The notes: a model not told the origin generated them from the letters alone. A stretch of DNA of 64,000 bases from JAEUSF01 sp964484145 (GCA_964484145.1 CAZAED010000001.1:34970-98969), one strand, 5' to 3'. Numbered from the stretch's first letter, positions 50,855-58,895 are shown. Program-made: numbers and translations.

Positions 50855-52252
50855 ATGTTTACGATTTTGCAGGACGCATCCGTGTTTGTTTCAAAAAAGA
50901 TTGTTCTTGTTGACTTGCCGTACCCTTATGGGAAGAGTCAGGTGTACATGAACAGTTCTCTGGTCGCAGTCGCCGCTCAGCTCCTGGTTGCCGGTCATAC
51001 AGTAAAGCTGCTTGACTTTAATATCGGCAATTTTGCTCAGGAAAAATTTTTGATAGGAGAGTGGGCAGATGTTGTCGGGGTGTCTGTTGTGGGGTCCCCC
51101 GACATTCCTTCAGCTATTGCGTTTGCCCGTAAATGGGGTAATGATTCAAGGAAAGTCATGTTTGGTGGCCAGGTTATTGCCGGACTCGATCATGGTAAGT
51201 TTGTCGAGCTGTTCGGCGTGAATGCTGTTCAAATTACAAAAGATAGTGACCTGGCGGAAGTAGTTGGTTCTAGTTTGCCGGGCGGCGCAATACCATCCGC
51301 TTTCGAGGTGCCCTTTTCCCCGGTCTGGGCTGGGATTGACCCGAAAGTTCTTAAGGCCTACCTATCCCATGAGTTTTCTGTCGTGATTTCACAGGGTTGC
51401 ATTTACAAATGTGCTTTCTGTGGAGCCAAAAAAGGACAGCGTGAAGAATTTGTGAGCGTGGAGATGTTCGAGAGCGACATGTTTTGGCTCGCGTCTTGGG
51501 CCAAGCGGTATGGAATTAGTACTCTGCAGGCTTATGTTTCGCCGCTGGATTTTTTCCAGAATCCTGACATTATTGCCCAGTACCTGCGGGCGCTGGCTGA
51601 TGTTCAAGCCAGAAGCGGGGTTCGTTTCCGCATTCGTTGCTTGAGCTGTACAAAATCCTTTTTGCGGGCTTCCCGTAAAATTCAGGACTTTGAGCAACTT
51701 GTGAAGGCTTCAGGTCTTTGGTGCATTGGCTTTGGCGTCGACGGAACAGATGATGAGGTTTGGCGAGCTCAGCACAAGTCTCATAATACCGTGAGCGATG
51801 TGGTAGAGAGTTTAGATCTGTGTCAGAAAATCGGCATCCGAAGCGAGATCCTGATGGTTATGGGTTTTGCTCAAGACAACGCCGGAACGCTTTGGAAGAA
51901 TTTTCTAAACTCGATTCGCTACGCTTTCCGTTGGCAGAATACAATGCTTCGACCGTACCTGGCCAAACCGTTCATTCCCGGCAACGACGGGTGGAAAACA
52001 GAGGCGGGTGTGGAGCAAGTAATTAAGAATCCAAACCTGTTTTACAACCTTGATTTCTGTGCTTTGGGTTCTCGCCTGACGCATTCCAGGCTATTTCATC
52101 GCTGGATGTGTAATATGGCCTATCTGGCGGTAATAGTCTCGCTCACTCCCTTTGGTCGTTGCTGCACTAACCCTCTTTTGCCGCAAGGTGAAAAGGGGTG
52201 GTATGGACGACTGGCAAAAATAGTTAACCGGTATATGCCTTTTGACCGTTAG
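50855..52252 (+). CDS. B12-binding-type radical SAM protein, accessory cassette
   Basis: 465 residues. N-terminal cobalamin-binding-like Rossmann part (SLVAVAAQLLVAGHTVKLLD, GVSVVGSPDIPSAIAF, KVMFGGQVIAGLDH), lacking the DxHxxG cobalamin-ligand motif as far as I can see. Then the radical SAM cluster CIYKCAFC (C-x3-C-x2-C) near 190 and a TIM-barrel (LSCTKSFLRASRKIQDFEQL, CIGFGVDGTDDEVWRAQH). A later region contains FIPGNDGW. Product unknown. ATG 50855 has a strong SD (GGAGGAAAG), a near-consensus promoter, its own terminator, and a base composition richer in G+C than neighbours. The C-terminus (NPLLPQGEKG) looks like a translated palindromic repeat, so the native end may have been replaced. 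Divergent from a TrmB-type regulator. Confidence 0.85.
   Translation: MFTILQDASVFVSKKIVLVDLPYPYGKSQVYMNSSLVAVAAQLLVAGHTVKLLDFNIGNFAQEKFLIGEWADVVGVSVVGSPDIPSAIAFARKWGNDSRKVMFGGQVIAGLDHGKFVELFGVNAVQITKDSDLAEVVGSSLPGGAIPSAFEVPFSPVWAGIDPKVLKAYLSHEFSVVISQGCIYKCAFCGAKKGQREEFVSVEMFESDMFWLASWAKRYGISTLQAYVSPLDFFQNPDIIAQYLRALADVQARSGVRFRIRCLSCTKSFLRASRKIQDFEQLVKASGLWCIGFGVDGTDDEVWRAQHKSHNTVSDVVESLDLCQKIGIRSEILMVMGFAQDNAGTLWKNFLNSIRYAFRWQNTMLRPYLAKPFIPGNDGWKTEAGVEQVIKNPNLFYNLDFCALGSRLTHSRLFHRWMCNMAYLAVIVSLTPFGRCCTNPLLPQGEKGWYGRLAKIVNRYMPFDR
52139..52201. repeat. Palindromic repeat at the 3' end of the radical SAM gene
   Basis: CTCACTCCC and AACCCTCTTTTGCCGCAAGG then GTGAAAAGGGG form an imperfect palindrome. 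The peptide NPLLPQGEKG is a form I associate with translated intergenic repeats in many bacteria. Confidence 0.5.
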
Positions 52253-52292
52253 ACAAGGCAGGTCTGTGGGAGCCTCATCCCTACGCACTCAA

Positions 52293-52330
52293 AGAGCGAC
52301 GTACCGTCTGGTCGTCGCTCTGATTTTTTA
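52293..52330 (+). terminator. Terminator of the radical SAM gene
   Basis: AGAGCGACG (52293-52301) pairs perfectly with CGTCGCTCT (52313-52321), followed by GATTTTTTATTTT. Confidence 0.85.
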
Positions 52331-52903
52331 TTTTACATATTTCAACAACACGCTTCCCTTGTTGTTGAGTTTTTTTATGGAAACGAGTTTGAATTTGTCC
52401 GCCTCGGCTCTGCCTCGGCGAGATGGGTTATTTAGAACAGTGTCTCCAAACAAGCTTATGCCTGCGCCAAAAACAAGTGGTTCAATTGTTAGATATAATT
52501 CGTCGAGTAAATTATTTTTAAGGCAGTAAGCGTAAGTTTGCGCTCCACCTAAGATGGCGATTTTTTTATATTTAAGTTTGGCGGTGAGTTTTTTTACGTT
52601 GGTTTTATTCGGATCCGCATAAATTAGTTTGTCCGATTTTTTAAATACACCCTCACCCCGACCCTCTCCCAGAGGGAGAGGGGGCAGGGAGTGAGTAAAA
52701 ACAAGACAGTTTCTTTTTGAGAGTGGTTTAATTGCGGTTTGGTAGGTATTATTGCCAACTATTACCAAGTCGCATTGGTCGAGTAGTGCGCGCATAAAGA
52801 CTTTGTCTTCCTTGCTTGTCCAGTCTGACATGTGTTTTTGGCCTTTGGCAATGCGCCCGTCCAAGGTAATTGCAGCTATGGCTATAAATTTAGGATTGAC
52901 CAT
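52328..52903 (-). CDS. RibD C-terminal / dihydrofolate-reductase-like protein
   Basis: 191 residues. Reductase fold with MVNPKFIAIAAITLDGRIAK, DLVIVGNNTYQT, a KIAILGGAQTYAYCLKNNLL nucleotide-binding segment and DELYLTIEPLVFGAGISLFG. It resembles the pyrimidine reductase part of RibD and similar NADPH reductases of unknown substrate. Two segments look foreign: SLPPLPLGEGRGEGVF, coded by a perfect 9-bp GC-rich palindrome at 52651-52694, and NNPSRRGRAEADKF, coded by a second palindrome at 52396-52427. Both are in frame and in loops, so the protein may still fold. Confidence 0.8.
   Translation of the reverse strand: MVNPKFIAIAAITLDGRIAKGQKHMSDWTSKEDKVFMRALLDQCDLVIVGNNTYQTAIKPLSKRNCLVFTHSLPPLPLGEGRGEGVFKKSDKLIYADPNKTNVKKLTAKLKYKKIAILGGAQTYAYCLKNNLLDELYLTIEPLVFGAGISLFGDTVLNNPSRRGRAEADKFKLVSIKKLNNKGSVLLKYVK
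52396..52427. repeat. GC-rich palindromic insert in the RibD-like gene (second)
   Basis: GCCTCGGCTCTGCCTCGGC within an AT-rich gene; in frame. Confidence 0.5.
52651..52694. repeat. GC-rich palindromic insert in the RibD-like gene (first)
   Basis: CCCTCTCCC-AGA-GGGAGAGGG (9-bp perfect stem) inside CCTCACCCCGA...GGGAGTGAG. Very close to a palindromic repeat that is widespread in unrelated bacterial genomes and yields peptides like PLPLGEGRGEG. Confidence 0.65.
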
Positions 52904-52945
52904 AATTGACCAAAATTAAATAAAATTGAGCATAATTGTAAAAAT
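52904..52945. repeat. 10-nt word array (AATTGACCAA)
   Basis: AATTGACCAA, AATTAAATAA, AATTGAGCAT, AATTGTAAAA. The same decamers, inverted, form the element at 58190-58275. Confidence 0.65.
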
Positions 52946-53001
52946 TCAAAACAATGCTATAATTTAGTATCTTTAATAATTATGTATCAATAAACAACAA
53001 A

Positions 53002-53730
53002 ATGCCAGAGCAAATGCAAGATAAATTTTTAGGCAGAGAACCTAAGTACTATGACTTAGTTATGGCCCTGTTTGTGGCCGTGTTAATAGTTTCGGAGATT
53101 ACTTCCACCAAACTTATACATATAGGTCCTATTCGTACCGCGGGGGCGATTATTCTTTTTCCAATTGCCTATATAGTTAGCGACGTCTTAACCGAAGTCT
53201 ATGGTTATGCCAGGGCCAGGCGAGTTATGTGGGTTGGGTTTATGTCTTTAATTTTAATGTCAGTAGTATTAACTATAGTGCAGTATTTGCCAGCTGCGCC
53301 AATTTGGAATAATCAAGACGCTTATGAAAAAGTTTTAGGCTTTGTGCCTCGGATTTCTTTTGCCAGTATAGTTGCCTATTGGGCGGGCGGGTTTGTTAAT
53401 GACTTTACTTTAGCCAAAATGAAATTATGGACTAAAGGTAAAAAGCTTTGGACCCGAACCATAGGCTCTACCGCAATAGGCCAGGCTGTAGATTCGTTGT
53501 TATTTATTGGCATTGCTTATTTTGGAATTTTGCCAGGTTCTGTAATATTGCAAATCGCGCTGACCCAATATTTGCTCAAGCTAACTTACGAGACTGTAGC
53601 TACCCCTTTAACTTATTTTGTTGTAAATAAACTAAAAAAAGCTGAAGGTATAGATGTCTACGATACCAACACCAATTTTACCCCGTTTAAATTTGGGGTA
53701 GAGAAAATTTCATCCCAAACTTCTGTGTAG
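53002..53730 (+). CDS. VUT-family queuosine precursor transporter (YhhQ-like)
   Basis: 242 residues with six TM helices and the family motifs SEITSTKLIHIGPIRTAGAI, IAYIVSDVLTEVYGYARARR, SFASIVAYWAGGFVNDF and the GQAVDSLLFIGIAYFG helix. YhhQ-type proteins import preQ0/preQ1, fitting a reduced genome that salvages precursors. A TATAAT lies at about 52962; there is no SD. Its stop codon (TAG 53728-53730) is part of a long palindromic element shared with the convergent gene. Confidence 0.88.
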   Translation: MPEQMQDKFLGREPKYYDLVMALFVAVLIVSEITSTKLIHIGPIRTAGAIILFPIAYIVSDVLTEVYGYARARRVMWVGFMSLILMSVVLTIVQYLPAAPIWNNQDAYEKVLGFVPRISFASIVAYWAGGFVNDFTLAKMKLWTKGKKLWTRTIGSTAIGQAVDSLLFIGIAYFGILPGSVILQIALTQYLLKLTYETVATPLTYFVVNKLKKAEGIDVYDTNTNFTPFKFGVEKISSQTSV

Positions 53731-53802
53731 CGTGCCGATTTATCGGCCAACCAACGAAGCCGATAAGCTTGTCCTGTGCTCGATGCGGGATCGGCGCGCT
53801 AC
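53727..53802. repeat. Palindromic element containing the stop codons of two convergent genes
   Basis: GTAGCGTGCCGAT (53727-53739) pairs with ATCGGCGCGCTAC (53790-53802) with one mismatch. Inside it TTATCGGC pairs with GCCGATAA. The outer GTAG and CTAC give TAG stops to the transporter gene and, on the other strand, to the CofE-like gene (53799-53801). Confidence 0.7.
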
Positions 53803-54521
53803 ATTTTCCAAAAATGTTTAAATAGGCTTCTATAAATATCATCTTTTGGTTCTATTACCAAGTCTTTGTAAGTGTCTTTGCTTGTAAACTGTAAGTTTTT
53901 TGCTTCCCTTAAAATTACTATAGGCACTTGTTCGCTTCCTTCTCCCATTAGCACCACAGCCGCGCTTGAGTAACCATCTACCAGGTTTACTTGCGTGGCT
54001 TTTAATTTGCGTCCAAATATGTCTTTTTCCCCGCGCATATCTTTTAAAGGTTTAAAGCCAAAAAAGCCGGTGGAAATTCCGGTAACTCCCCAGCGCAAAG
54101 GTGTGGTGTGGCTGTCGGTTGAAACTACGCCTAAATTTTTAAGTTTATATTTCTTTTTTAAATACAGCCAAATTTCTTTTAAAAGTTTTTGGCAATTTTC
54201 AGGCCAGAGTATGTAATAGCCATTGCCATTACTTTCGTCTATGCCTGCGCTTGGTATGAGCGTATAGTCTTTTATGGTTAAAAAAAACTTTTGGCCTTTG
54301 TAAGTTGGGCCTTCTGCAATTTTTTCGGCTTCGCTATAAATTAATTTTTTCTTATCTATTTCCCCGACCTTTACAGTCCGTCCCTGATGTATAGCTAGTA
54401 TTTTACTTGTAATAAAAACCACATCCCCCTCTTTTAATTTAGGGAGATGTTCATCCAGCGCTTTATAAATATTATCTTTCGGCGGCAGTAACTTTCTAGT
54501 TTTAACTTTTATGAATTGCAT
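53799..54521 (-). CDS. CofE-like gamma-glutamyl ligase family protein
   Basis: 240 residues. F420-0:gamma-glutamyl ligase fold: LKEGDVVFITSKILAIHQGR, IDESNGNGYYILWPENCQ, VVSTDSHTTPLRWGVTGISTG, FFGFKPLKDMRGEKDIFGR, DGYSSAAVVLMGEGSEQVP. In F420-making organisms CofE adds glutamates. No F420 pathway is visible here, and CPR members probably act on another acceptor. Ends convergent with the transporter inside a palindromic element. Confidence 0.85.
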   Translation of the reverse strand: MQFIKVKTRKLLPPKDNIYKALDEHLPKLKEGDVVFITSKILAIHQGRTVKVGEIDKKKLIYSEAEKIAEGPTYKGQKFFLTIKDYTLIPSAGIDESNGNGYYILWPENCQKLLKEIWLYLKKKYKLKNLGVVSTDSHTTPLRWGVTGISTGFFGFKPLKDMRGEKDIFGRKLKATQVNLVDGYSSAAVVLMGEGSEQVPIVILREAKNLQFTSKDTYKDLVIEPKDDIYRSLFKHFWKM

Positions 54522-54548
54522 AAATGGATTATAGCAAATAACAAAATT

Positions 54549-54572
54549 AAAAACCCCGAACTGGGGCTTTTA
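54549..54572 (-). terminator. tRNA-Ile terminator
   Basis: Minus strand GCCCC, loop AGTTC, GGGGTTTTTAATTTT. Confidence 0.8.
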
Positions 54573-54649
54573 TGGTGGGCGTGCCTGGACTCGAACCAGG
54601 GACCCTCAAGGTATAAGCTTGATGCTCTAACCAGCTGAGCTACACGCCC
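54573..54649 (-). tRNA. tRNA-Ile with anticodon UAU
   Basis: Complete cloverleaf on the minus strand: acceptor GGGCGTG/CACGCCC, D arm GCTC...GAGC, anticodon stem TCAAG/CTTGA with loop CTTATAC (anticodon TAT), T arm CCTGG-TTCGAGT-CCAGG, discriminator A and encoded CCA. The body has the features of tRNA-Ile. UAU reads AUA, which most bacteria read with a CAU tRNA modified by TilS. A TATAAT lies just upstream (54660-54665). Confidence 0.93.
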
Positions 54650-54684
54650 ATTAGTACATATTATAATTTATCTGCAGAAATTTT

Positions 54685-54711
54685 AAAAGGGCTCCTTTCG
54701 GAGCCCTTTTT
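54685..54711 (-). terminator. gyrA terminator
   Basis: AAAAGGGCTCC, loop TTTC, GGAGCCCTTTTT. Confidence 0.85.
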
Positions 54712-54725
54712 GTATCAAGTATTGT

Positions 54726-57191
54726 TTAAATTACGGTCGCACTTGCAACCTTATCCCCTTCTTCTAGTCTCATAACCCTAACCCCTTGCGTTGCTCTGCC
54801 AAGTGTGGAAATGGAATTAAGCGGAGTTCTTATGGTCTGGCCTTGTTTGGAAATTATTACTAGGTCGTGTTCTTCGGAGCTATTTAATATATACATTGCA
54901 ACAATTTTGCCGGTCTTGGGAGTTACTTTTAAAGTCTTAATGCCGCTGCCTGCGCGTTTTTGAACTTTATAGTAAGTTGCTTCAGTTTTTTTGCCAAGGC
55001 CATTTTCGGTTACAACCAAGACTTCCAAGTCTTTAACGTCTATGTCTTTACGTATAATGTCCATAGAAATTATAACGTCGTCTTTTTTTGTGCGCATGCC
55101 GGTAACGCCGCTGGCAGTTCTGCCCATAGGACGAACGTCCTTTTCGCTAAAGCGTATAGCCTGGCCGTTTTCGGTTGAAAGCATAACCTGGTCTTCGCCG
55201 GTTGAAGATTCCACCCACCTAAGTTCGTCGCCATCTTTCAAATTTATAGCTATCATGCCGCTCTTTCTTACCTTGGCAAATTCGTCGCGGGCGACTTTTT
55301 TAATTAAGCCTTTTTTTGTGGCCATAACTAAGAATTTAACCTCGTCTTTTTTCTTTAGGGTTAAGACGCCGGTAGAAACTTCGTTTTGACCAAGTTGTAA
55401 GAAGTTAACTAAGGCTTGGCCTTTAGCAGTGCGCGAGCCTTCGGGTAATTCATAAACTTTAGTCTGGAATACCCGCCCTTTGTTGGTAAAGAACAAAATG
55501 TCGTCGTGAGTGTGGGAAGATATAAGTTTCTCTACTACGTCTTCGTCTTTAAGGCTTTGGCCTATAACACCCTTGCCGCCGCGAGCCTGACTCTTGTAAG
55601 TGTCGGGCGCTAGGCGTTTTACGTAGCCCGACTTGGTAATGGTTATAATTACATTTTCTTCCGGAATTAAGTCTTCGGCAGAAAAAGTGCCAACTGCGTG
55701 CTTAACTACCTGAGTTCTGCGTTCGTCACCGAATTTTTCTTTAAGTTCAATAACTTCTTTTTTTATAATCCCGAGTATTTTTTTCTTAGATTGCAATATA
55801 CCTTCTAATTCAGCAATTAAAATTTTCTTTTCTTTTAATTCGTCTTCAATTTTCTTAGCTTCCAGGCCGGCTAAAGTTTGCAGGCGCATTTCTAAAATGG
55901 CCTGAGCTTGAATTTCTGAGAACTTGAATTTCTTAATTAAGTTAACGCTCGCCTCTTCTTTGGTCGGACTCTTTTTGATTATCTTAATTATTTCGTCTAT
56001 GTGGTCTAGCGCTTTTTTTAAGCCTTCTAAAATGTGTTCGCGCTCTTTGGCTTTTTTGAGTTCAAATTCTGTTCTACGACGAATAACTATTTGGCGGTGT
56101 TCCAAATATTTTTCTAAAATAGTTTTTAAATTTAAAACATGCGGCTCAATTCCGTCTACCAAAGCCAGCGTGTTCATATGGAAAGTTTCTTGGAGCTGAG
56201 TAAAGGAAAAAAGCTGGTTTAAAATTTTGTTAGCCAGCGCGTCTTTTTTCAGGTCAACTACAATACGTACGCCGTCTTTGTCGCTTTCGTCTCTAACATC
56301 GCGTATGCCTTCAAGTTTTTTATCGCGCACTAGATCCGCGATCTTTTCTAACAAAGTAGCTTTGTTAACTCGGTAAGGAATTTCGTGAATTAAAATTTGA
56401 AAGGAGCCGGTTTTAGTTTCCACAATTTCCGTCTTCGCGCGCATAACAATACTACCCTTGCCTGTGGCGTAAGCATTTTTTATTGCTGCAACGTCGTAAA
56501 TAATGCCGCCGGTTGGAAAGTCCGGACCTTTTATAAATTCAAGCAAGTCCTCTACTGTGGAATCTGGTTCGTCTATTAACTTTATAATTGCGTCCGAAAG
56601 TTCAGTTAAGTTATGCGGAGGAATATCGGTCGCCATACCAACGGCAATACCTAAGGTTCCGTTAAGTAGTAAGTTTGGTAATTTGCCAGGAAGGACAGCT
56701 GGCTCTTTGCGAGTTGCGTCGTAGTTGTCGCGCCAGTTGACTGTTTCTTTATCTAAATCTACAAGTAATTCTTCTGCTAAAGCAGACATTCTAGCCTCGG
56801 TATAACGCATAGCAGCAGCGCGGTCGCCGTCCATACTACCAAAGTTACCTTGGCCGTCTATTAGCGGATAGCGCATAGCAAATTCCTGCGCCATGTGCAC
56901 CATAGCGTCGTATACAGCCATGTCACCATGAGGGTGGTACTTACCAAGTACATCACCAACTACGGCGGCGCTTTTACGGAATTTGACGTTGTGGCGAAGA
57001 CCTAACTCATGCATAACGTACAAAATACGCCTGTGTACTGGTTTTAAACCATCACGCACATCTGGTAAGGCACGGCTAACAATTACGCTCATAGCGTAAT
57101 CTAAATAAGACTCCTGCATTTCTCGTTCCAAATGCCGGGTCTTTATTTCACCAATGTCGTGGTTAACTTCTTCTTTTGAATCTTTTGGCAT
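54726..57191 (-). CDS. gyrA: DNA gyrase subunit A
   Basis: 821 residues. Breakage-reunion domain with SVIVSRALPDVRDGLKPVHR, HPHGDMAVYDAMV and the catalytic Tyr in AAAMRYTEARMS, coiled-coil arm, and a C-terminal beta-pinwheel. The gyrase-specific box reads QARGGKG (usual QRRGGKG), supporting GyrA over ParC. Introduces negative supercoils with GyrB (not in the window). The last gene of a four-gene minus-strand run: metallo-beta-lactamase-fold gene, 70-residue TM protein, 247-residue protein, gyrA. Confidence 0.97.
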   Translation of the reverse strand: MPKDSKEEVNHDIGEIKTRHLEREMQESYLDYAMSVIVSRALPDVRDGLKPVHRRILYVMHELGLRHNVKFRKSAAVVGDVLGKYHPHGDMAVYDAMVHMAQEFAMRYPLIDGQGNFGSMDGDRAAAMRYTEARMSALAEELLVDLDKETVNWRDNYDATRKEPAVLPGKLPNLLLNGTLGIAVGMATDIPPHNLTELSDAIIKLIDEPDSTVEDLLEFIKGPDFPTGGIIYDVAAIKNAYATGKGSIVMRAKTEIVETKTGSFQILIHEIPYRVNKATLLEKIADLVRDKKLEGIRDVRDESDKDGVRIVVDLKKDALANKILNQLFSFTQLQETFHMNTLALVDGIEPHVLNLKTILEKYLEHRQIVIRRRTEFELKKAKEREHILEGLKKALDHIDEIIKIIKKSPTKEEASVNLIKKFKFSEIQAQAILEMRLQTLAGLEAKKIEDELKEKKILIAELEGILQSKKKILGIIKKEVIELKEKFGDERRTQVVKHAVGTFSAEDLIPEENVIITITKSGYVKRLAPDTYKSQARGGKGVIGQSLKDEDVVEKLISSHTHDDILFFTNKGRVFQTKVYELPEGSRTAKGQALVNFLQLGQNEVSTGVLTLKKKDEVKFLVMATKKGLIKKVARDEFAKVRKSGMIAINLKDGDELRWVESSTGEDQVMLSTENGQAIRFSEKDVRPMGRTASGVTGMRTKKDDVIISMDIIRKDIDVKDLEVLVVTENGLGKKTEATYYKVQKRAGSGIKTLKVTPKTGKIVAMYILNSSEEHDLVIISKQGQTIRTPLNSISTLGRATQGVRVMRLEEGDKVASATVI

Positions 57192-57206
57192 AATAATAAA
57201 TTATAG

Positions 57207-57950
57207 TTATTCTGGGTCTCCCTCAGTTGGAATTGGGTCTCTGTCTGATTCTAAAATGACTTCGTTTGGGTCTTCCCAGTCTGCTTCTTTGAATACCCCT
57301 TCATCCGGGTGATTAATACGTATAGCCGGGTTTTTTGGCTCTTGTTTTTTAAGTTCAGCCTTGATTCTGTTAATGGTTGTGTTGATATTAAAAAAATAGT
57401 CAGTGAATTTAAAATCTATTTCCTTTTTTGGGTCAGTAATATCTGAAGCGCTTAAAGAAAAGCTTTCATCCGGAAAAAATAATTTGCTCCAATCTACCGA
57501 AGGCTGGTCTATTGCCGGAGCCAAATAATTTAATTGACTAATTAATTTACTGCGTTCATCTTTGTCTAAATTTAGTTTTTGGGTTGTTCCTTTTTTAATT
57601 CTGCTACTTCTAATGCTTTCATAAAAAGCAGTTTTTGCTTTAGGGAGTTCAGTTAACAGGTCGCTAACTTCGGGACTGACGTCAAGTGAAAGTTGGGTAA
57701 TAAGTTTTGATTGCGGTAGTCTAGGTTTTAATTGCTCATACTTTTTTAAATCATCAAAAGTTCTTTTATAATGTTGAAAACTGGGTCTAATGGTAGTTAA
57801 CCAATTTTGTACTAAGCCAGCTCTTTCTAAAAATAATCTAGCCACTTTTCCATCCTGTTCTTTAACAAAAGCACTTAATTTGGCTTCTTTTTCCATTTCT
57901 GCTGCCCGACGCATTGCTTCACTTTCGCTACTTTTTCCGGAATGTGCCAT
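57207..57950 (-). CDS. Conserved-looking helical protein of unknown function
   Basis: 247 residues, mostly helical and charged, without signal or TM segment. Starts MAHSGKSSESEAMRRAAEME, has AGLVQNWLTTIRPSFQHYKR and QKLNLDKDERSKLISQLNYL, a phenylalanine-rich centre (DWSKLFFPDESFSL, FKFTDYFFNINTTINRI), and an acidic tail with NPAIRINHPDEGVF. I do not recognise it. It lies 15 bp upstream of gyrA, so it is probably in one operon with it. Confidence 0.65.
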   Translation of the reverse strand: MAHSGKSSESEAMRRAAEMEKEAKLSAFVKEQDGKVARLFLERAGLVQNWLTTIRPSFQHYKRTFDDLKKYEQLKPRLPQSKLITQLSLDVSPEVSDLLTELPKAKTAFYESIRSSRIKKGTTQKLNLDKDERSKLISQLNYLAPAIDQPSVDWSKLFFPDESFSLSASDITDPKKEIDFKFTDYFFNINTTINRIKAELKKQEPKNPAIRINHPDEGVFKEADWEDPNEVILESDRDPIPTEGDPE

Positions 57951-57970
57951 AGTTTCAAACTAATATTATT

Positions 57971-58183
57971 TTATTTATTCTCCTCAAACAGTTGTTTGCC
58001 CGTGTCTTTAATTTCTTTAACTTGATTTTTAAAGAAAAAAGAAGCAACGTTTACATTATTTCCAATTCTGTTTACTAGTATCCAAATTGCAATTAATATC
58101 ACAACCACGCAACTAATTATAATCCACATTAAGCGGATTTTATAGGAATGAGGCTTGTTTCTTATGTTTTCGATCCAACTCAT
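57971..58183 (-). CDS. Small single-TM protein
   Basis: 70 residues: a basic N-terminus (MSWIENIRNKPHSYKIRLMW), one TM helix (IISCVVVILIAIWILVNRIG) and a polar C-terminal part with FFFKNQVKEIKDTGKQLF. Unknown function. Twenty bases from the next gene toward gyrA; same operon. Confidence 0.65.
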   Translation of the reverse strand: MSWIENIRNKPHSYKIRLMWIIISCVVVILIAIWILVNRIGNNVNVASFFFKNQVKEIKDTGKQLFEENK

Positions 58184-58189
58184 AGCTAT

Positions 58190-58275
58190 TAAATAAAATT
58201 TAGAAATTAAATAAAAATGAATTGCAGAAATTTTATTTAATTTTATTTAATTATGGTCAATTTTACTTAATTACC
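58190..58275. repeat. Inverted-arm 10-nt word element (TTTTATTTAA)
   Basis: The right side is a clean decamer array: TTTTATTTAA twice, TTATGGTCAA, TTTTACTTAA (58231-58270). The left side carries the inverse (ATTAAATAAA words). Centre GAATTGCAGAA. Shares decamers with 52904-52945. Confidence 0.8.
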
Positions 58276-58895
58276 TAAGGGGTTCTAACACCACAACCTT
58301 TGTGCCCTCTTCTTGTAATTCTTTTTTCTTTACCGTCAATTTTTCCATTTCTTCTTTTTTGCCGCCCATTTCTTTTATAAACTTTTCCAGGCCGTCTAAG
58401 TCAAATATTAAATCTTTCATTTTAAAGTGGCTAGGAATAACAATCTTGGGCTCTAGTTCATTTACCACTTTAGCGGCTGCTGATGCACTTAAAACTGTGT
58501 TGCCACCCACTGGCAGAATTAAAATATCTATTTCGCCTAAAGCTTCTATTTCGTCTTCTTTCATATTCCAGTCTGCAATATGGGTTAGGTTAAGTATGCG
58601 GATGTCTTCGCTCTCAATTATGTNNNNNNNNNNACTTTTCCTCCTGTTTTAAAGGAAAACCAGAAACGCTAACACCTTTAAGGTCATAGTCGCCAGGGTC
58701 GGTTATGTCGAAATGCTCGCCGGAAATACCGCTTACCGCGTTGTAAACTTTGTTATTTTTTTGCGCCAACATTAAAATATCGGCCGCTCCCCTAGGAGGC
58801 GTAAGGCCGGTGTCTTTGTTAAACGGGTCAGTTATAATGGTGGCTTCTTTTGTGGTTATTTTAAAGCTAGAAAGACCGAAATATTGTATTTGCAT
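58271..58895 (-). CDS. Metallo-beta-lactamase-fold hydrolase (UlaG-like), split by an assembly gap
   Basis: The N-terminal part starts MQIQYFGLSSFKITTKEATI, with ITDPFNKDTGLTPPRGAADI and SGEHFDITDPGDYDLKGVSV. After the ten-N gap (58624-58633) the frame continues IIESEDIRILNLTHIADW, then LGEIDILILPVGGNTVLSAS and IVIPSHFKMKDL to the end. Together about 205 residues of an MBL-fold family close to UlaG/COG2220. The classic HxHxDH motif is not evident in the visible part. First gene of the gyrA operon. I treat the two halves as one gene. Confidence 0.8.
58624..58633. other. Assembly gap (10 N)
   Basis: Fixed-length scaffold gap inside the MBL-fold gene. Confidence 1.

Noticed and set aside
53799..54521. 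REAKNL peptide in the CofE-like protein as a translated repeat
   Set aside because: The DNA under it shows no palindrome or array, and the residues fit the family's C-terminal region well enough.
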